Source: Demequina capsici | GTDB lineage: Bacteria; Actinomycetota; Actinomycetes; Actinomycetales; Demequinaceae | NCBI RefSeq assembly: GCF_032102965.1 | Contig: NZ_CP134880.1 | Span: 124,001-188,000, forward strand | Direction: 5' to 3' | DNA: 64,000 nucleotides | Shown here: in pieces, positions 8,763 to 17,282 of the stretch | Numbering within the stretch: the first letter of the stretch is position 1 | How the letters are laid out: every line of letters starts with the position of its first letter | Position numbers and translations under genes: made by a program | Notes under the pieces: model-generated | What the model saw: the letters and a program-made list of their open reading frames with translations, nothing else | Database searches by the model: none | What the model was told of the DNA's origin: nothing

Positions 8763-11578
8763 TGCCTGCTGTCAACGGCAACTCGGTCGACTACTCGGGC
8801 TCGTACTTCTACCAGTCGCAGATCGGCTACTCGGTCGAGTACCTCTCGGACGCGGTGGCACGAGTCCACTACGACGCACGCCTATACCACTCGACGTCGC
8901 TGTACGACAGCTCGAACAACGCAGGCGGCAGCGGCGACCTGTTCACGCAGTCGTTCGGATCACACACGTTCGCGGACGCCGCGGCAGCGACGTACACGTA
9001 CCGGTCGGGCTACACCGACATCGCCCGCGTGTACGGCTCCGACGTGACCGTGACGCAGTCGATGTGGGTGGAGGACCTCGCGGACTCCGCCGGCGGTGGT
9101 GCACGCTCGCAGGCGAACCTGTCGATCGACATCGCGGCCCGCCCCTACTCGCTGCCGGCAGCGGTGACGGGCCTGTCGGTCACGCGCACGTCGGACACGT
9201 CGCACACGATCGCGTGGACGAACAACCCGACCACGGGCGCGCCCTACGACGCGGTCGCGGTCGAACGCTGGGACAACGTGTCGAACGCGTGGACCCGTAT
9301 CCTGACCGATCACACGCCCGTGTCGTCGTTCGTCGACACGACGACGGTCGCGAACCGCAAGTACCAGTACCGGGTGCGTGCGGGCAACTCTGTAGGCGAC
9401 TCGGCGTGGAACACCAGCGGCTACGTGTACACGACGCCGGCGGCCCCCTCGTCGGCCTCCGTGTCGATCCCGTCGTCCGGCACCGCCCAGGTCGCGTGGG
9501 CGGGCGCACCGTCCTACGGCGACTATCAGGTCCGCATCTACGAGTCCGTCAACGGCGCAGCGTATGCGCTCGCGGCCACGGTCGCGTCGTCGGTGTCGTC
9601 GTGGACGGACACGAGTGCGCCGACGTCGCAGACGCATCAGTACCAGGTGAGGTTCATCCCGTCGTCTGGGACGGTCCTGGAGTCGGGGTCGGCGACGACG
9701 GGCGTGGTGTACGCGGTGCCGGCGGCGCCGACGGCGGTGACTGCTGCGCGGGTATCGGACTCGCAGGCGACTGTGTCGTGGACGCGCAATGCGTCGACGA
9801 ACGGGCCGTACACGTCGCAGCAGGTGCAGCGGCGCCTCAACGGCGGCTCGTGGACCGCTGTGGCGACGGTGTCGGCCACGGCGACGGCCTACACCGACTC
9901 GACGATCGCGGCCAACGGCAAGTACGAGTATCGGGTGGTCGCGGTCAACGCGACGGGCTCGACCGCGTCTGCGGCGTCGTCGGCCATCTGGACGACGCCT
10001 GCGGCTCCGTCGTCGGCGACGGCGGCGAAGACCGCGGCGGGTGCCATCACGGTGGCGTGGGCGGGAGCTCCGGCCTTCTCCGAGTACCAGGTGCGGATCT
10101 ACGAGTCGCAGAACGGTGGCGCGTACTCGCTGCTGGCGACGGTGGCTGCAGGCTCGTCGCCGTACACGCATGCGTCGCCGTCGACGTCGGTCACGCACCA
10201 GTACCAGGTCGCGTTCATCACGTCGTCGGGCACGACGCTGATGTCGGCGGTTGCGACGACGGGGACGATCCAGCTGGCGGCCGCGCCGAGCGCGCCGACG
10301 GGGCTGGGACCGTCGACGGTCTTGGATGCGACGACCGCGCGCACCCTGTCGTGGACCCACAACCCAGTGGACTCGTCGCCGCAGTCGAAGTTCCAGGTTC
10401 GTCACCGTGCAGCTGGCGGCTCGTGGACTGAGATCACTGCCGTGTCCTCGACGGTGTCGCAGTGGGTGCTCCCGGCGGGCACATATGCGAACGGCATCAC
10501 GGTCGAATGGCAGGTGCGCACCTGGGGCATCTACACGGATCCGTCTGCCTATTCGGCGACCGCGTCGTTCGTCACGTCCGCGGTGCCGACGGTGGTCGTG
10601 TCCTCGCCGTCCGCCGGTGCCACGCTCACGGACTCGGTGCTCGCTGCAGCGTGGACGTACTACCAGGCACAGGGGTCGGCGCAGGCGCAGTGGCGGGCCA
10701 CCCTCATCCACGGGGGCGACACGATCGAGGTCCTCACCGGTGCCGGCACCGCGGCATCGGTGACGTTCGCCACGGCAGGAGCCGACGGTGAGGCGTACAC
10801 GATCCGCCTCGAGGTGCAGTCCGCCGCGGGCCTGTGGTCCACGGCGGCCGAGGTCGCTGTCACCGTCGACTACCTCGAGCCGTCCCTGGTGGCGATCGAC
10901 GCGCAGTTCCACCGCGACTCTGGCGTGATGGTCCTCACGCTCACGCCTGCCGCGTGGGACGACGTGACGACGATCCAGCCCGTCGCGGCGACCGTGGAAC
11001 GCTCCCTCGACGGTGGGTTGACGTGGCTCACGATCGCGCTCGAGGTGTCGATGCTGATCTCGACGGCCGGCGTCGTCGTCCTCGACACGACGGTGCCGAC
11101 GCTCAGCACCGTCCTGTACCGGGCCACAGCGATCTCGTCGCTACCCTCCACCGCGATCGGGCCCGAGACCAGCATCGACGCAGACGAGCGACAGTTCGCC
11201 TACCTGTCATATGGGCCGGGCTTCGGCACCGCGCTCGTGTTCTACGGCAACCTGGAGCTGGAATCGACTGCCGGCCGTGAAGAAGCCGTCGAATACTTCG
11301 CCGGCCGAGTCGGCGCCGACGGCCTGCCCGCGGGAGTCATCATCTCGGGAGAGACCCGAACACGCACCGTCACCGTCGCGGTACGTCTAATCGAAGGCGA
11401 AGGACACGCGACCCACGTCGACTTCGAGCGCGCCGCGCTCGCGGGCGGGGTCATGTGCTACCGCGATCCGTCGGGTCGACGGATGTTCGGACGCTTCACT
11501 CTTGGCGGGACCAAGATGACGTACATCGAGCTCAGCGACCTCTCGTTCACGATGGAGGAGGTTGGCGCCAATGCCTGA
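8762..11578 (+). CDS. Tail-tip protein with about five fibronectin type III domains
   Basis: A 938-residue protein. After an N-terminal region of about 135 residues come five FnIII-like units, marked by 'PAAVTGLSVTRTSDTSHTIAW', 'APSSASVSIPSSGTAQVAW', 'APTAVTAARVSDSQATVSW', 'APSSATAAKTAAGAITVAW' and 'APTGLGPSTVLDATTARTLSW'. A C-terminal region ending FTMEEVGANA may be the tail-attachment part. FnIII repeats on phage tails are thought to bind cell-surface carbohydrate. The start at 8762 is chosen for TGATG coupling to the tape measure stop; a GTG three bases upstream is less likely. Confidence 0.85.
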   Translation: MPAVNGNSVDYSGSYFYQSQIGYSVEYLSDAVARVHYDARLYHSTSLYDSSNNAGGSGDLFTQSFGSHTFADAAAATYTYRSGYTDIARVYGSDVTVTQSMWVEDLADSAGGGARSQANLSIDIAARPYSLPAAVTGLSVTRTSDTSHTIAWTNNPTTGAPYDAVAVERWDNVSNAWTRILTDHTPVSSFVDTTTVANRKYQYRVRAGNSVGDSAWNTSGYVYTTPAAPSSASVSIPSSGTAQVAWAGAPSYGDYQVRIYESVNGAAYALAATVASSVSSWTDTSAPTSQTHQYQVRFIPSSGTVLESGSATTGVVYAVPAAPTAVTAARVSDSQATVSWTRNASTNGPYTSQQVQRRLNGGSWTAVATVSATATAYTDSTIAANGKYEYRVVAVNATGSTASAASSAIWTTPAAPSSATAAKTAAGAITVAWAGAPAFSEYQVRIYESQNGGAYSLLATVAAGSSPYTHASPSTSVTHQYQVAFITSSGTTLMSAVATTGTIQLAAAPSAPTGLGPSTVLDATTARTLSWTHNPVDSSPQSKFQVRHRAAGGSWTEITAVSSTVSQWVLPAGTYANGITVEWQVRTWGIYTDPSAYSATASFVTSAVPTVVVSSPSAGATLTDSVLAAAWTYYQAQGSAQAQWRATLIHGGDTIEVLTGAGTAASVTFATAGADGEAYTIRLEVQSAAGLWSTAAEVAVTVDYLEPSLVAIDAQFHRDSGVMVLTLTPAAWDDVTTIQPVAATVERSLDGGLTWLTIALEVSMLISTAGVVVLDTTVPTLSTVLYRATAISSLPSTAIGPETSIDADERQFAYLSYGPGFGTALVFYGNLELESTAGREEAVEYFAGRVGADGLPAGVIISGETRTRTVTVAVRLIEGEGHATHVDFERAALAGGVMCYRDPSGRRMFGRFTLGGTKMTYIELSDLSFTMEEVGANA

Positions 11579-12677
11579 AGCGCTGCTTCCGGACGGACTC
11601 GTACCGGTGATCACACGGAGCTCCGCACTCACCGGACATCGCTCTGTGCGGCGCTCCTACCGTCTGCTCGACCGGGACGGTGGCGACCTCGGCCCCCTCG
11701 ACGGAGTCACCGGCGCATCCCTGACCGAGTCTGCGGCTGCCACGCTCAAGCGCGGAGGATCCGCATCGATCACTGACACTGAACAAGACATCGACTGGCT
11801 CAACTCCCGGATCCACGCGACCTACGAGGTCGAGGCTGGACCAGCGTGGGGTCTCGGCGTCTTCATCCCCTCCGCGCCCGAAGAGGCCTGGTCAGGCTCG
11901 ACCCGCCGATGGGAAGCAGAGCTCCTCGACGTCCTCACCGTCCTTGACGAATGGCCCCTCATCGACGGCTACACCTTGCCCGCCGGTGCCGTCGTCACCG
12001 ACGAGATGCGAGCCATCATCGCCCTCACCGGCGAGACCGCAGTCGCGATCACCGACTCGACCAGCACCCTCACCACCGCCCGCTCCTGGGACCCGCACAC
12101 CTCGGCCCTCACGATCTTCAACGCGCTCGCGGACTCGATCGGGTATTTCTCGCTTGCCTCCGACGGCGACGGGCTTCTCCGCGCCGAGCCCTACGTTCGA
12201 CCGGCTGCGCGACCGATCGTGTGGGCGTTCGTCGAGGGTGTGGACTGCATCTTCCGTGACCAATTCAAGGTGACTCGGGACATCTATCACGTGCCGAACG
12301 TCATCTCCGCAGTGACGCAAGGCACCGGCGACGAGGCCGGCTTGTCCGTCACGGTCTACAACGACAACCCAGACTCGATCTTCTCGACCGTCTCGCGGGG
12401 ACGTCTGATCGGCCGCGCCGATGGTCCGATCGTGACGGAAGCGACCGATCTCGACGCGCTCGAGACGATCGCGCACCGCGCCCTGATCGACGCGACCACG
12501 CCGACTCTGACGGTCGTGATCGACGCGATGCCGGTGCCCGTGTCGACGAACGATGCGGTGACCTTCCGACGTGCCGTGACTGGGCTCGACGGACGCTTCG
12601 TGGTGTCACGGATCGAGTACGGCGGTGCCGAGACGGACCTCGCGACGTACACGCTGACGGAAGTGGTGGACCTGTGA
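11571..12677 (+). CDS. Minor tail protein (baseplate hub-like)
   Basis: A 368-residue protein overlapping the previous gene by eight bases. The segment 'VTGASLTESAAATLKRGGSASITD' followed by 'DIDWLNSRIHATYEVE', and later 'TRSWDPHTSALTIFNALADSIGYF', resemble the hub or tail-associated proteins (gp44/gp37-like) of actinophages that bridge the tail tube and adsorption proteins. No peptidase motif was seen. The ATG at 11571 is preferred to a TTG at 11562. Confidence 0.72.
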   Translation: MPEALLPDGLVPVITRSSALTGHRSVRRSYRLLDRDGGDLGPLDGVTGASLTESAAATLKRGGSASITDTEQDIDWLNSRIHATYEVEAGPAWGLGVFIPSAPEEAWSGSTRRWEAELLDVLTVLDEWPLIDGYTLPAGAVVTDEMRAIIALTGETAVAITDSTSTLTTARSWDPHTSALTIFNALADSIGYFSLASDGDGLLRAEPYVRPAARPIVWAFVEGVDCIFRDQFKVTRDIYHVPNVISAVTQGTGDEAGLSVTVYNDNPDSIFSTVSRGRLIGRADGPIVTEATDLDALETIAHRALIDATTPTLTVVIDAMPVPVSTNDAVTFRRAVTGLDGRFVVSRIEYGGAETDLATYTLTEVVDL

Positions 12678-13615
12678 GCATCGCCGACCAGTTCGCTGAC
12701 CTTTCGGCTCGCGTCGGCCAACTCGGCAAGCGCGTCCCGCGCTACCAGTACGGGTTCGTCACCCAGACCTCACCATTGCAGGTGCAGCTCGAGGACAGGC
12801 CCGACCCGGTCTACATCGCGGACAGCCTCGTGCCAGGCATCGGCATTGGCGCTCGCGTCGAGGTGCGGCAGATCGGGTCGCGGTACGACATCGTGCATGC
12901 ACCCAGCGCCACATCTCCAGTGGCGACGCCATCGGGCGTCATCGCGATGACAGCCAGCGCGGCGGCGCCGAGTGGATGGATGCTGTGTCAGGGCCAAGCG
13001 GTCTCGCGGGCAACCTACGCAGACCTGTTCACGGCGATCGGGACGACGTATGGAGCTGGGGACGGCTCGACTACGTTCAACCTGCCGAATCTGAAGGGGC
13101 GCGTTCCAGTTGGCGCGGACTCGTCGGACACGACTTTCGATGCTCTGGGAGAGACCGGTGGCGAGAAGAGCCACACGCTCACTGCTACGGAGATGCCGAG
13201 CCATACGCACGTGCAGAACTCCCACGGTCATACCCTGACTGATCCCGGTCACAACCACACGCAGAACAGTCACAACCACACGCAGAACAGTCACAACCAC
13301 ACCCAGGACTCGCACCGTCACGTCGGGCTCGACACGGGTGGAACAACGCTGGGGTGGCTGAGCAGTGCAGTTGGTGCGGGAAGCGGCGCGGCGACCGTTC
13401 GCCCCAATCCCGAGGCGGCCGTGAACACCGCCTACACCACGGCGACCAACCAGGCGACCACGGCGACAAATCAGGCGACCACGGCGACGAACAACAGCGC
13501 CAGCACCGGCGTGACCCTGGCGTCCGCGACAGCGGTGAACCAGAGCACCGGCGGCGGCGCTTCGCACAACAACCTGCAGCCATTCATGGTCGTCAACTAC
13601 ATCATCAAGAGCTAG
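12674..13615 (+). CDS. Tail collar-domain protein with His-rich repeats (adsorption protein)
   Basis: A 313-residue protein starting at a GTGA overlap. Residues 1-90 look like an OB-fold tail-spike base (LQVQLEDRPDPVYIADSLV). Residues about 95-165 are a classic phage tail collar domain (PSGWMLCQGQAVSRATYADL, then FNLPNLKGRVPVG). Residues about 175-215 carry HxH repeats in the pattern HNHTQNS, a signature that binds iron and trimerises tail needles or fibres. A Thr/Asn-rich stretch follows, with the terminal 'LQPFMVVNYIIKS' typical of collar proteins. Likely role: host recognition at the tail tip. Confidence 0.88.
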   Translation: MSIADQFADLSARVGQLGKRVPRYQYGFVTQTSPLQVQLEDRPDPVYIADSLVPGIGIGARVEVRQIGSRYDIVHAPSATSPVATPSGVIAMTASAAAPSGWMLCQGQAVSRATYADLFTAIGTTYGAGDGSTTFNLPNLKGRVPVGADSSDTTFDALGETGGEKSHTLTATEMPSHTHVQNSHGHTLTDPGHNHTQNSHNHTQNSHNHTQDSHRHVGLDTGGTTLGWLSSAVGAGSGAATVRPNPEAAVNTAYTTATNQATTATNQATTATNNSASTGVTLASATAVNQSTGGGASHNNLQPFMVVNYIIKS

Positions 13616-13623
13616 GGGCAACC

Positions 13624-13821
13624 ATGCGTTACGTGTCTGGTGCGCTCGACGACTGCACGCTCGCTTGCTTCGACTCCGATCGCGCGCAGCCTGCCGACGG
13701 CGACATCGCGGCGTACTGCGACGAGCACCGTCAATGGTGGTACGCGTTCGCGGACAACGCCACGTGGCAGCAGGTCGACTTCGTTCCCGGCCCGATCCGC
13801 GCAGTGCTGTCGCTGCCATAG
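13624..13821 (+). CDS. Small phage protein of unknown function
   Basis: A 65-residue protein (MRYVSGALDDCTLACFDSD...) eight bases after the collar gene, behind CTAGGGGCA. It has two Cys near the N-terminus, a Trp pair (QWWYAFADNATWQQ) and no membrane segment. Proteins of this size often sit between tail fibre and lysis genes in actinophages. No function is assigned. Confidence 0.6.
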   Translation: MRYVSGALDDCTLACFDSDRAQPADGDIAAYCDEHRQWWYAFADNATWQQVDFVPGPIRAVLSLP

Positions 13822-13894
13822 AGGCCACGAATCCCCCTGCCCACGGTCAAGCGTCGTGCTCCGTGCCCACAACGTCAACTGCTCAGGAGACACC

Positions 13895-14347
13895 GTGATC
13901 CTTTCCATGCTCGATGACTACATGCTCGCCGCCGGCGCGCTCGCTGCGGCAACGCTCGCGATCTGGAAGGTGCTGATCCCAGCCGGGCGCCGCCTCCACG
14001 CGTGGGCGGAGCGTGGTGGTCGCGCGCTCGACATCCTCAACGGGTCACCAGAAGTCATCGACCCTGACAGGCCGGGCGAGATCTTGCGGCCTGCGATCCC
14101 GGACATGGGGGTCCGCATGACGGCCGTCGAGGGGCTGCTCAACGAGTTCGTGCTGCGCGATCTGCACGCGAACGTGCAGCAGGCGCGGGAGGCGGCCGAG
14201 GGGGCGGCTCGCGATGCACGCAAGGCGCTGCGCGGAGTCGCGGACCTGCGCGCCGCTTCTGAGATCTGGCATGCCGGCGAGCTCGACGTCCTGACCGCGA
14301 TCGAACGCAACGTCGCCAAGCCCACCACCACTGAGGAGACACTGTGA
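13895..14347 (+). CDS. Membrane-anchored phage protein (DUF2746-like candidate)
   Basis: A 150-residue protein from a GTG behind CAGGAGA. Residues about 5-28 form a membrane segment (DDYMLAAGALAAATLAIWKVLI), followed by a cytoplasmic region with a coiled coil (LHANVQQAREAAEGAARDARKAL). This layout and the place immediately before the endolysin match DUF2746-type proteins of actinophages, which may help lysis. Its stop overlaps the endolysin GTG. Confidence 0.65.
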   Translation: MILSMLDDYMLAAGALAAATLAIWKVLIPAGRRLHAWAERGGRALDILNGSPEVIDPDRPGEILRPAIPDMGVRMTAVEGLLNEFVLRDLHANVQQAREAAEGAARDARKALRGVADLRAASEIWHAGELDVLTAIERNVAKPTTTEETL

Positions 14348-15198
14348 CCGTCTTCGTCGACCTGTCGACACCTGGGCGTCTGGCCGCCGAGCATGCTGCC
14401 GGCTACGAGCGGACGCTGCGGGCCCTGAACGCCGCGGGGATCGACACCCCGGGCACCACGAGCCCGAACCACGCCTTCCGCTCCGACGCCGAGCAGGAGG
14501 TCCTGTTCCGCGCGAACTACACGCAGGACACCACGGAGCCGCTGTTCCACTACGCGTCGGGCAAGACCGACGCCCGCTCGTGGGCCGGGCACGGCACCTG
14601 GTACCGCCGCAAGGGCAAGGTCGCGGTCGCGCCCCCCGGCACGTCGAACCACCGGCTGGGCGACACCGTCGACTGGCAGGACCTCGGCGACCAGGGATCG
14701 GACCGGTGGAACAAGGCCGCGGCGGTCCTGACCGACAACGGCTGGGACCACACCGAGGGCGCCCGGATCGGCGAGTCCTGGCACTGGACCCGCATCACCG
14801 CCAACGACAAGCACCGCAACGACACCCTGGAGGACACCAGCATGATGCTCATCCGCAACACCTCGGGAGGAAAGGTCTGGCTCGTCACCGACGACGCCAT
14901 GGAGCACGTCCCCGACGCCCGCACCCTCGCCGAGTACGAGAAGGCGCTCGGCCGTGCCGCCACCGACCACCCGTCGTGGTTCGTCGAGGGCCACCAGAAG
15001 ATGCAGGAGCGCGTGCGCAGCTCCAAGGCCGTCCAGGCCGCAGCCGCGCAGGCCGCCGCCGGCTACGCCGTCGACAGCGACGCGCTCGCCACCGCGGTCA
15101 TTGCACAGCTGCCCGCCAGTGCGAAGCCGCTCACCGCCGCCGAGGTCACGGCGGCCCTCAAGTCGGTCCTGTCCGGCGCCAGCCTCACCGTCAAGTAG
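14344..15198 (+). CDS. Endolysin, peptidase M15 (VanY/DD-peptidase) type
   Basis: A 284-residue peptidoglycan peptidase. The M15 zinc site is complete: SNHRLGDTVDW gives His103 and Asp110, and ESWHW gives Glu144 and His147. Residues 1-165 are the catalytic domain; 167-284 are a separate unit (MMLIRNTSGGKVWLVTDD...) ending in Ala-rich helices, probably for wall binding or oligomerisation. The GTG start follows GAGGAG and overlaps the previous stop. There is no signal peptide, so export depends on the holin. A strong internal ribosome site lies at the domain boundary. Confidence 0.92.
   Translation: MTVFVDLSTPGRLAAEHAAGYERTLRALNAAGIDTPGTTSPNHAFRSDAEQEVLFRANYTQDTTEPLFHYASGKTDARSWAGHGTWYRRKGKVAVAPPGTSNHRLGDTVDWQDLGDQGSDRWNKAAAVLTDNGWDHTEGARIGESWHWTRITANDKHRNDTLEDTSMMLIRNTSGGKVWLVTDDAMEHVPDARTLAEYEKALGRAATDHPSWFVEGHQKMQERVRSSKAVQAAAAQAAAGYAVDSDALATAVIAQLPASAKPLTAAEVTAALKSVLSGASLTVK
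14829..14844 (+). promoter_or_regulatory. Internal ribosome binding site and in-frame ATG inside the endolysin gene
   Basis: GGAGGA (14829-14834) lies seven bases before an in-frame ATG ATG at 14842, which encodes Met167-Met168. This is exactly the junction between the M15 domain and the C-terminal region. It could yield a 118-residue C-terminal product. Confidence 0.55.
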
Positions 15199-15212
15199 GG
15201 AGAACACCCCGC

Positions 15213-15620
15213 ATGCTCGCCACGCTCACCGCCTGGTTCACCGCGACCAGGCGCCAGAAGATCTACGCGGCCGTCGCCGCGCTCGTCCCGCTCCTGGTGT
15301 GGACCGGCACCCTCGTCGCAGGCCAGGCCGACCACATCCTCACCCTCACCACGATCGTCCTCCAGGCGGGCGCTGGCATCCTCCAGATCGCCCACTACAC
15401 GCCCGCCCAGGCAGCATCCTGGTTCATCACCACCGGCCGCCTGATCCTGTACTCCACCGCGGGCCTCGCCATGCCTGCCCTCGTCGGCCTCGGCCTGTTC
15501 ACCGCAGCCGCCGGCGACACGATCCTGCAAGGCCTGTCCATGGGCCTGACCGCGCTCGCTGCTGTCGTCGCGGTGATCACCTTGACGCCGGACTCGCCGG
15601 CACCGACCGCCGCCACCTGA
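15213..15620 (+). CDS. Holin candidate, four-helix membrane protein
   Basis: A 135-residue protein following the endolysin by 14 bases, with AGGGAGA upstream. Four hydrophobic segments are visible: about 18-38 (IYAAVAALVPLLVWTGTLVAG), 43-62, 70-95 (ILYSTAGLAMPALVGLGLF) and 103-122. The C-terminus is short and Pro/Ala-rich. Place and topology fit a holin that permeabilises the membrane for the endolysin. The gene order endolysin-holin is common in actinophages. A strong terminator follows. Confidence 0.75.
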   Translation: MLATLTAWFTATRRQKIYAAVAALVPLLVWTGTLVAGQADHILTLTTIVLQAGAGILQIAHYTPAQAASWFITTGRLILYSTAGLAMPALVGLGLFTAAAGDTILQGLSMGLTALAAVVAVITLTPDSPAPTAAT

Positions 15621-15675
15621 CCTCCTGGCGCATCCTTCGCTGATCCGCTCCGTGGGAGCGCGCCAGGACCACGAA

Positions 15676-15708
15676 CGCCCCCACCCCGCTAGGCGCGGGG
15701 TGGGGGCG
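15676..15708 (+). terminator. Strong intrinsic terminator closing the late operon
   Basis: A perfect 14-bp GC stem (CGCCCCCACCCCGC, 15676-15689, pairing with 15695-15708) with loop TAGGC, followed by GCTTTC. It separates the structural/lysis operon from the accessory pocket. Confidence 0.92.
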
Positions 15709-15747
15709 CTTTCGCCGTGCCAGAGCGTTACGATGCTTGAGAGGGCA

Positions 15748-15780
15748 GTTGCGTTGTGTGAAGCGTCACAGTTGTGCAAC
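15748..15780. promoter_or_regulatory. Nested inverted repeat upstream of the Panacea gene, candidate operator
   Basis: GTTGC (15748-15752) pairs with GCAAC (15776-15780), and inside it TGTGA (15757-15761) pairs with TCACA (15766-15770) across a 4-base spacer. It is the clearest dyad in the 281-base gap between the holin and the Panacea gene. Toxin-antitoxin promoters are usually autoregulated at such dyads. The assignment is inference. Confidence 0.45.
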
Positions 15781-15901
15781 ATTCTGTGCACCGGGGGCGT
15801 TGACTGGGACGGTTGGACGTAGGCTTCGGATGCAGCTACGGGGGTAGCTTGCTCCCGCTCGGTTTGCGTCCTACGGAACTTCGAGCGACAGGAGAGAGGC
15901 G

Positions 15902-16531
15902 ATGGCTGAAGCATTGAGCGTTGATGACGTTGCTGCGTTCATTGTGCGCAGCCAGCACTCTGTCGACCGCATGAAGCTCCAGAAGTTGCTCTACTACGCG
16001 CAGTCGTGGCATCTTGCCGTGTTCGATCGACCGTTGTTCGATGAGACGTTTGAGGCATGGGGCGGCGGCCCTGTTATCAACAGCGTGTATCAGGCGTCCA
16101 AGGCGAAGCCGACCTACGACATCACCTCGTGGGATGGCGACCCGGAGGCTGTGTCGGGCCAGGCGGCCGCGCTTCTCAGAGCGGTCATGGCCGAGTACGC
16201 GAGCCAGTCGGCCGGCAAGCTTTCGAGCCGCACGCATAATGAAGAGCCGTGGCTCGTAGCGCGTCACGGTCTGCCCGATGGTGCGCGTAGCCGTAGCAAG
16301 ATCGCGGCGCAGTCCATGGCAGAGTTCACTCGACGTTCCTGCACGCTTGGTGGACAGTACGCGGCGGACATTGCGGCTGGTGGGGTGATCGGCGGCGACT
16401 TCGCGCCTGATGTTGACGACACTGAGCCGCTGCATGATCCGTATGCGCGCGACGTAGTATCCACTCTCGAAGTTGGCCACGCGGACGTCATGCGTCGACC
16501 GCGGCGAGTCGTGCCCACGAGCGTTGGGTAG
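15902..16531 (+). CDS. Panacea (DUF4065) domain protein, candidate antitoxin
   Basis: A 209-residue protein. Residues about 20-60 hold the Panacea signature (MKLQKLLYYAQSWHLAVF..., then FEAWGGGPVINSVYQ), seen in SocA/GepA-like proteins and in PanA antitoxins that neutralise many unrelated toxins. The C-terminal 60 residues are acidic and variable, as expected for toxin-specific extensions. ACAGGAGAGAGGCG precedes the ATG. Codons end in T or A far more often than in the phage structural genes (for example GTT GAT GAC GTT GCT), which suggests separate acquisition. It overlaps or abuts the PIN gene, arguing for a paired system. Confidence 0.85.
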   Translation: MAEALSVDDVAAFIVRSQHSVDRMKLQKLLYYAQSWHLAVFDRPLFDETFEAWGGGPVINSVYQASKAKPTYDITSWDGDPEAVSGQAAALLRAVMAEYASQSAGKLSSRTHNEEPWLVARHGLPDGARSRSKIAAQSMAEFTRRSCTLGGQYAADIAAGGVIGGDFAPDVDDTEPLHDPYARDVVSTLEVGHADVMRRPRRVVPTSVG

Positions 16532-17174
16532 CGCGGGGCGAGCGTCCCACCCGACAACGCACCTGGTGGTATTCGACGCCAACATCTGGATCGATACCGC
16601 CGTCATTCTAGGTGCGCCTGCAACGCGGGCGGACTTCGATCGCGCCAACGCAACGACAGTCGGAACCCCGATCCCGCACCCTATCGATCGTGCTTACGAC
16701 AGCATGAGGGCTATCGCGACGACTCTCTCAGGCAGGTTCGTTGCGGACGAGCGCATTGAAGTGTGGACCAGCAACCACATCGATGACCTCGTGTATGACC
16801 GGCTTGCGCGGCCAGTCGAAGGCGCAGCGAACGGTCGCACGGGGTATGGCTGGAGTCTTGGCGATGCGGAGAAGTATCTCGTCGAGATGGTCGACTCCCT
16901 TGTGGAGTCGACCGCGGGCGGCTCCGTAGGGGACGTGTCAATTCCGTTCAAGAACCCACCGCTCGACCATGAGGACGGGTGTGTGATGCAGACCGCGCGA
17001 ACCGCCGGCCACAGCGACACACCCTGGTATCAGAAGTACATCATCACTCGCGACCAGGGGTTCCGGACGGCTGATCTCAGTTCGGAGATCACCGTCCTGT
17101 ATCCCTGGGAGTGGATCGGCAGAGTGCGCGGAGCTCGTGTGGCTGGGGTCAAACCCAAAGTTCGAGCACGCTAG
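16524..17174 (+). CDS. PIN-domain protein, candidate toxin partner of the Panacea gene
   Basis: About 216 residues. The frame carries the acidic residues of a PIN nuclease: 'LVVFDANIWID' (first Asp), 'SNHIDDLVYD' (second acidic position, Asp where Glu is usual), 'LDHEDGCVMQTA' (third) and 'YIITRDQGFR' (fourth). PIN toxins are Mg-dependent RNases that cleave tRNA, rRNA or mRNA. The start is uncertain: TTG at 16524 would overlap the Panacea stop by eight bases and allow coupling, GTG at 16566 begins just at the core, and TTG at 16473 is also open. No good ribosome site is seen. The pairing with a Panacea protein is the key context. Confidence 0.78.
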   Translation: MGSAGRASHPTTHLVVFDANIWIDTAVILGAPATRADFDRANATTVGTPIPHPIDRAYDSMRAIATTLSGRFVADERIEVWTSNHIDDLVYDRLARPVEGAANGRTGYGWSLGDAEKYLVEMVDSLVESTAGGSVGDVSIPFKNPPLDHEDGCVMQTARTAGHSDTPWYQKYIITRDQGFRTADLSSEITVLYPWEWIGRVRGARVAGVKPKVRAR

Positions 17175-17247
17175 CGGGCAGATCGTGCCTGAACAGGAAC
17201 TCAGCGACTTCTGCTGAGACATCGCAGCCGCCTGAGAATTCCCGGGA

Positions 17248-17282
17248 CTGCCGGGCGCGCGAGGGGGTGCAGCGCCCGGCAG
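17248..17282 (+). terminator. Hairpin downstream of the PIN gene, probable terminator
   Basis: CTGCCGGGCGC (17248-17258) pairs perfectly with GCGCCCGGCAG (17272-17282) across a 13-base loop. There is no T-run. The rest of 17175-17380 has no gene that can be supported; a GCGCGCGAGGGG segment occurs twice. Confidence 0.6.

Noticed and set aside
8755..10912. Long opposite- and alternate-frame ORFs (558 and 650 residues) over the FnIII gene
   Set aside because: They are Arg/Gly/Val-rich shadows of a GC-biased gene. The FnIII frame has clear domains, a coupled start and sensible codon use.
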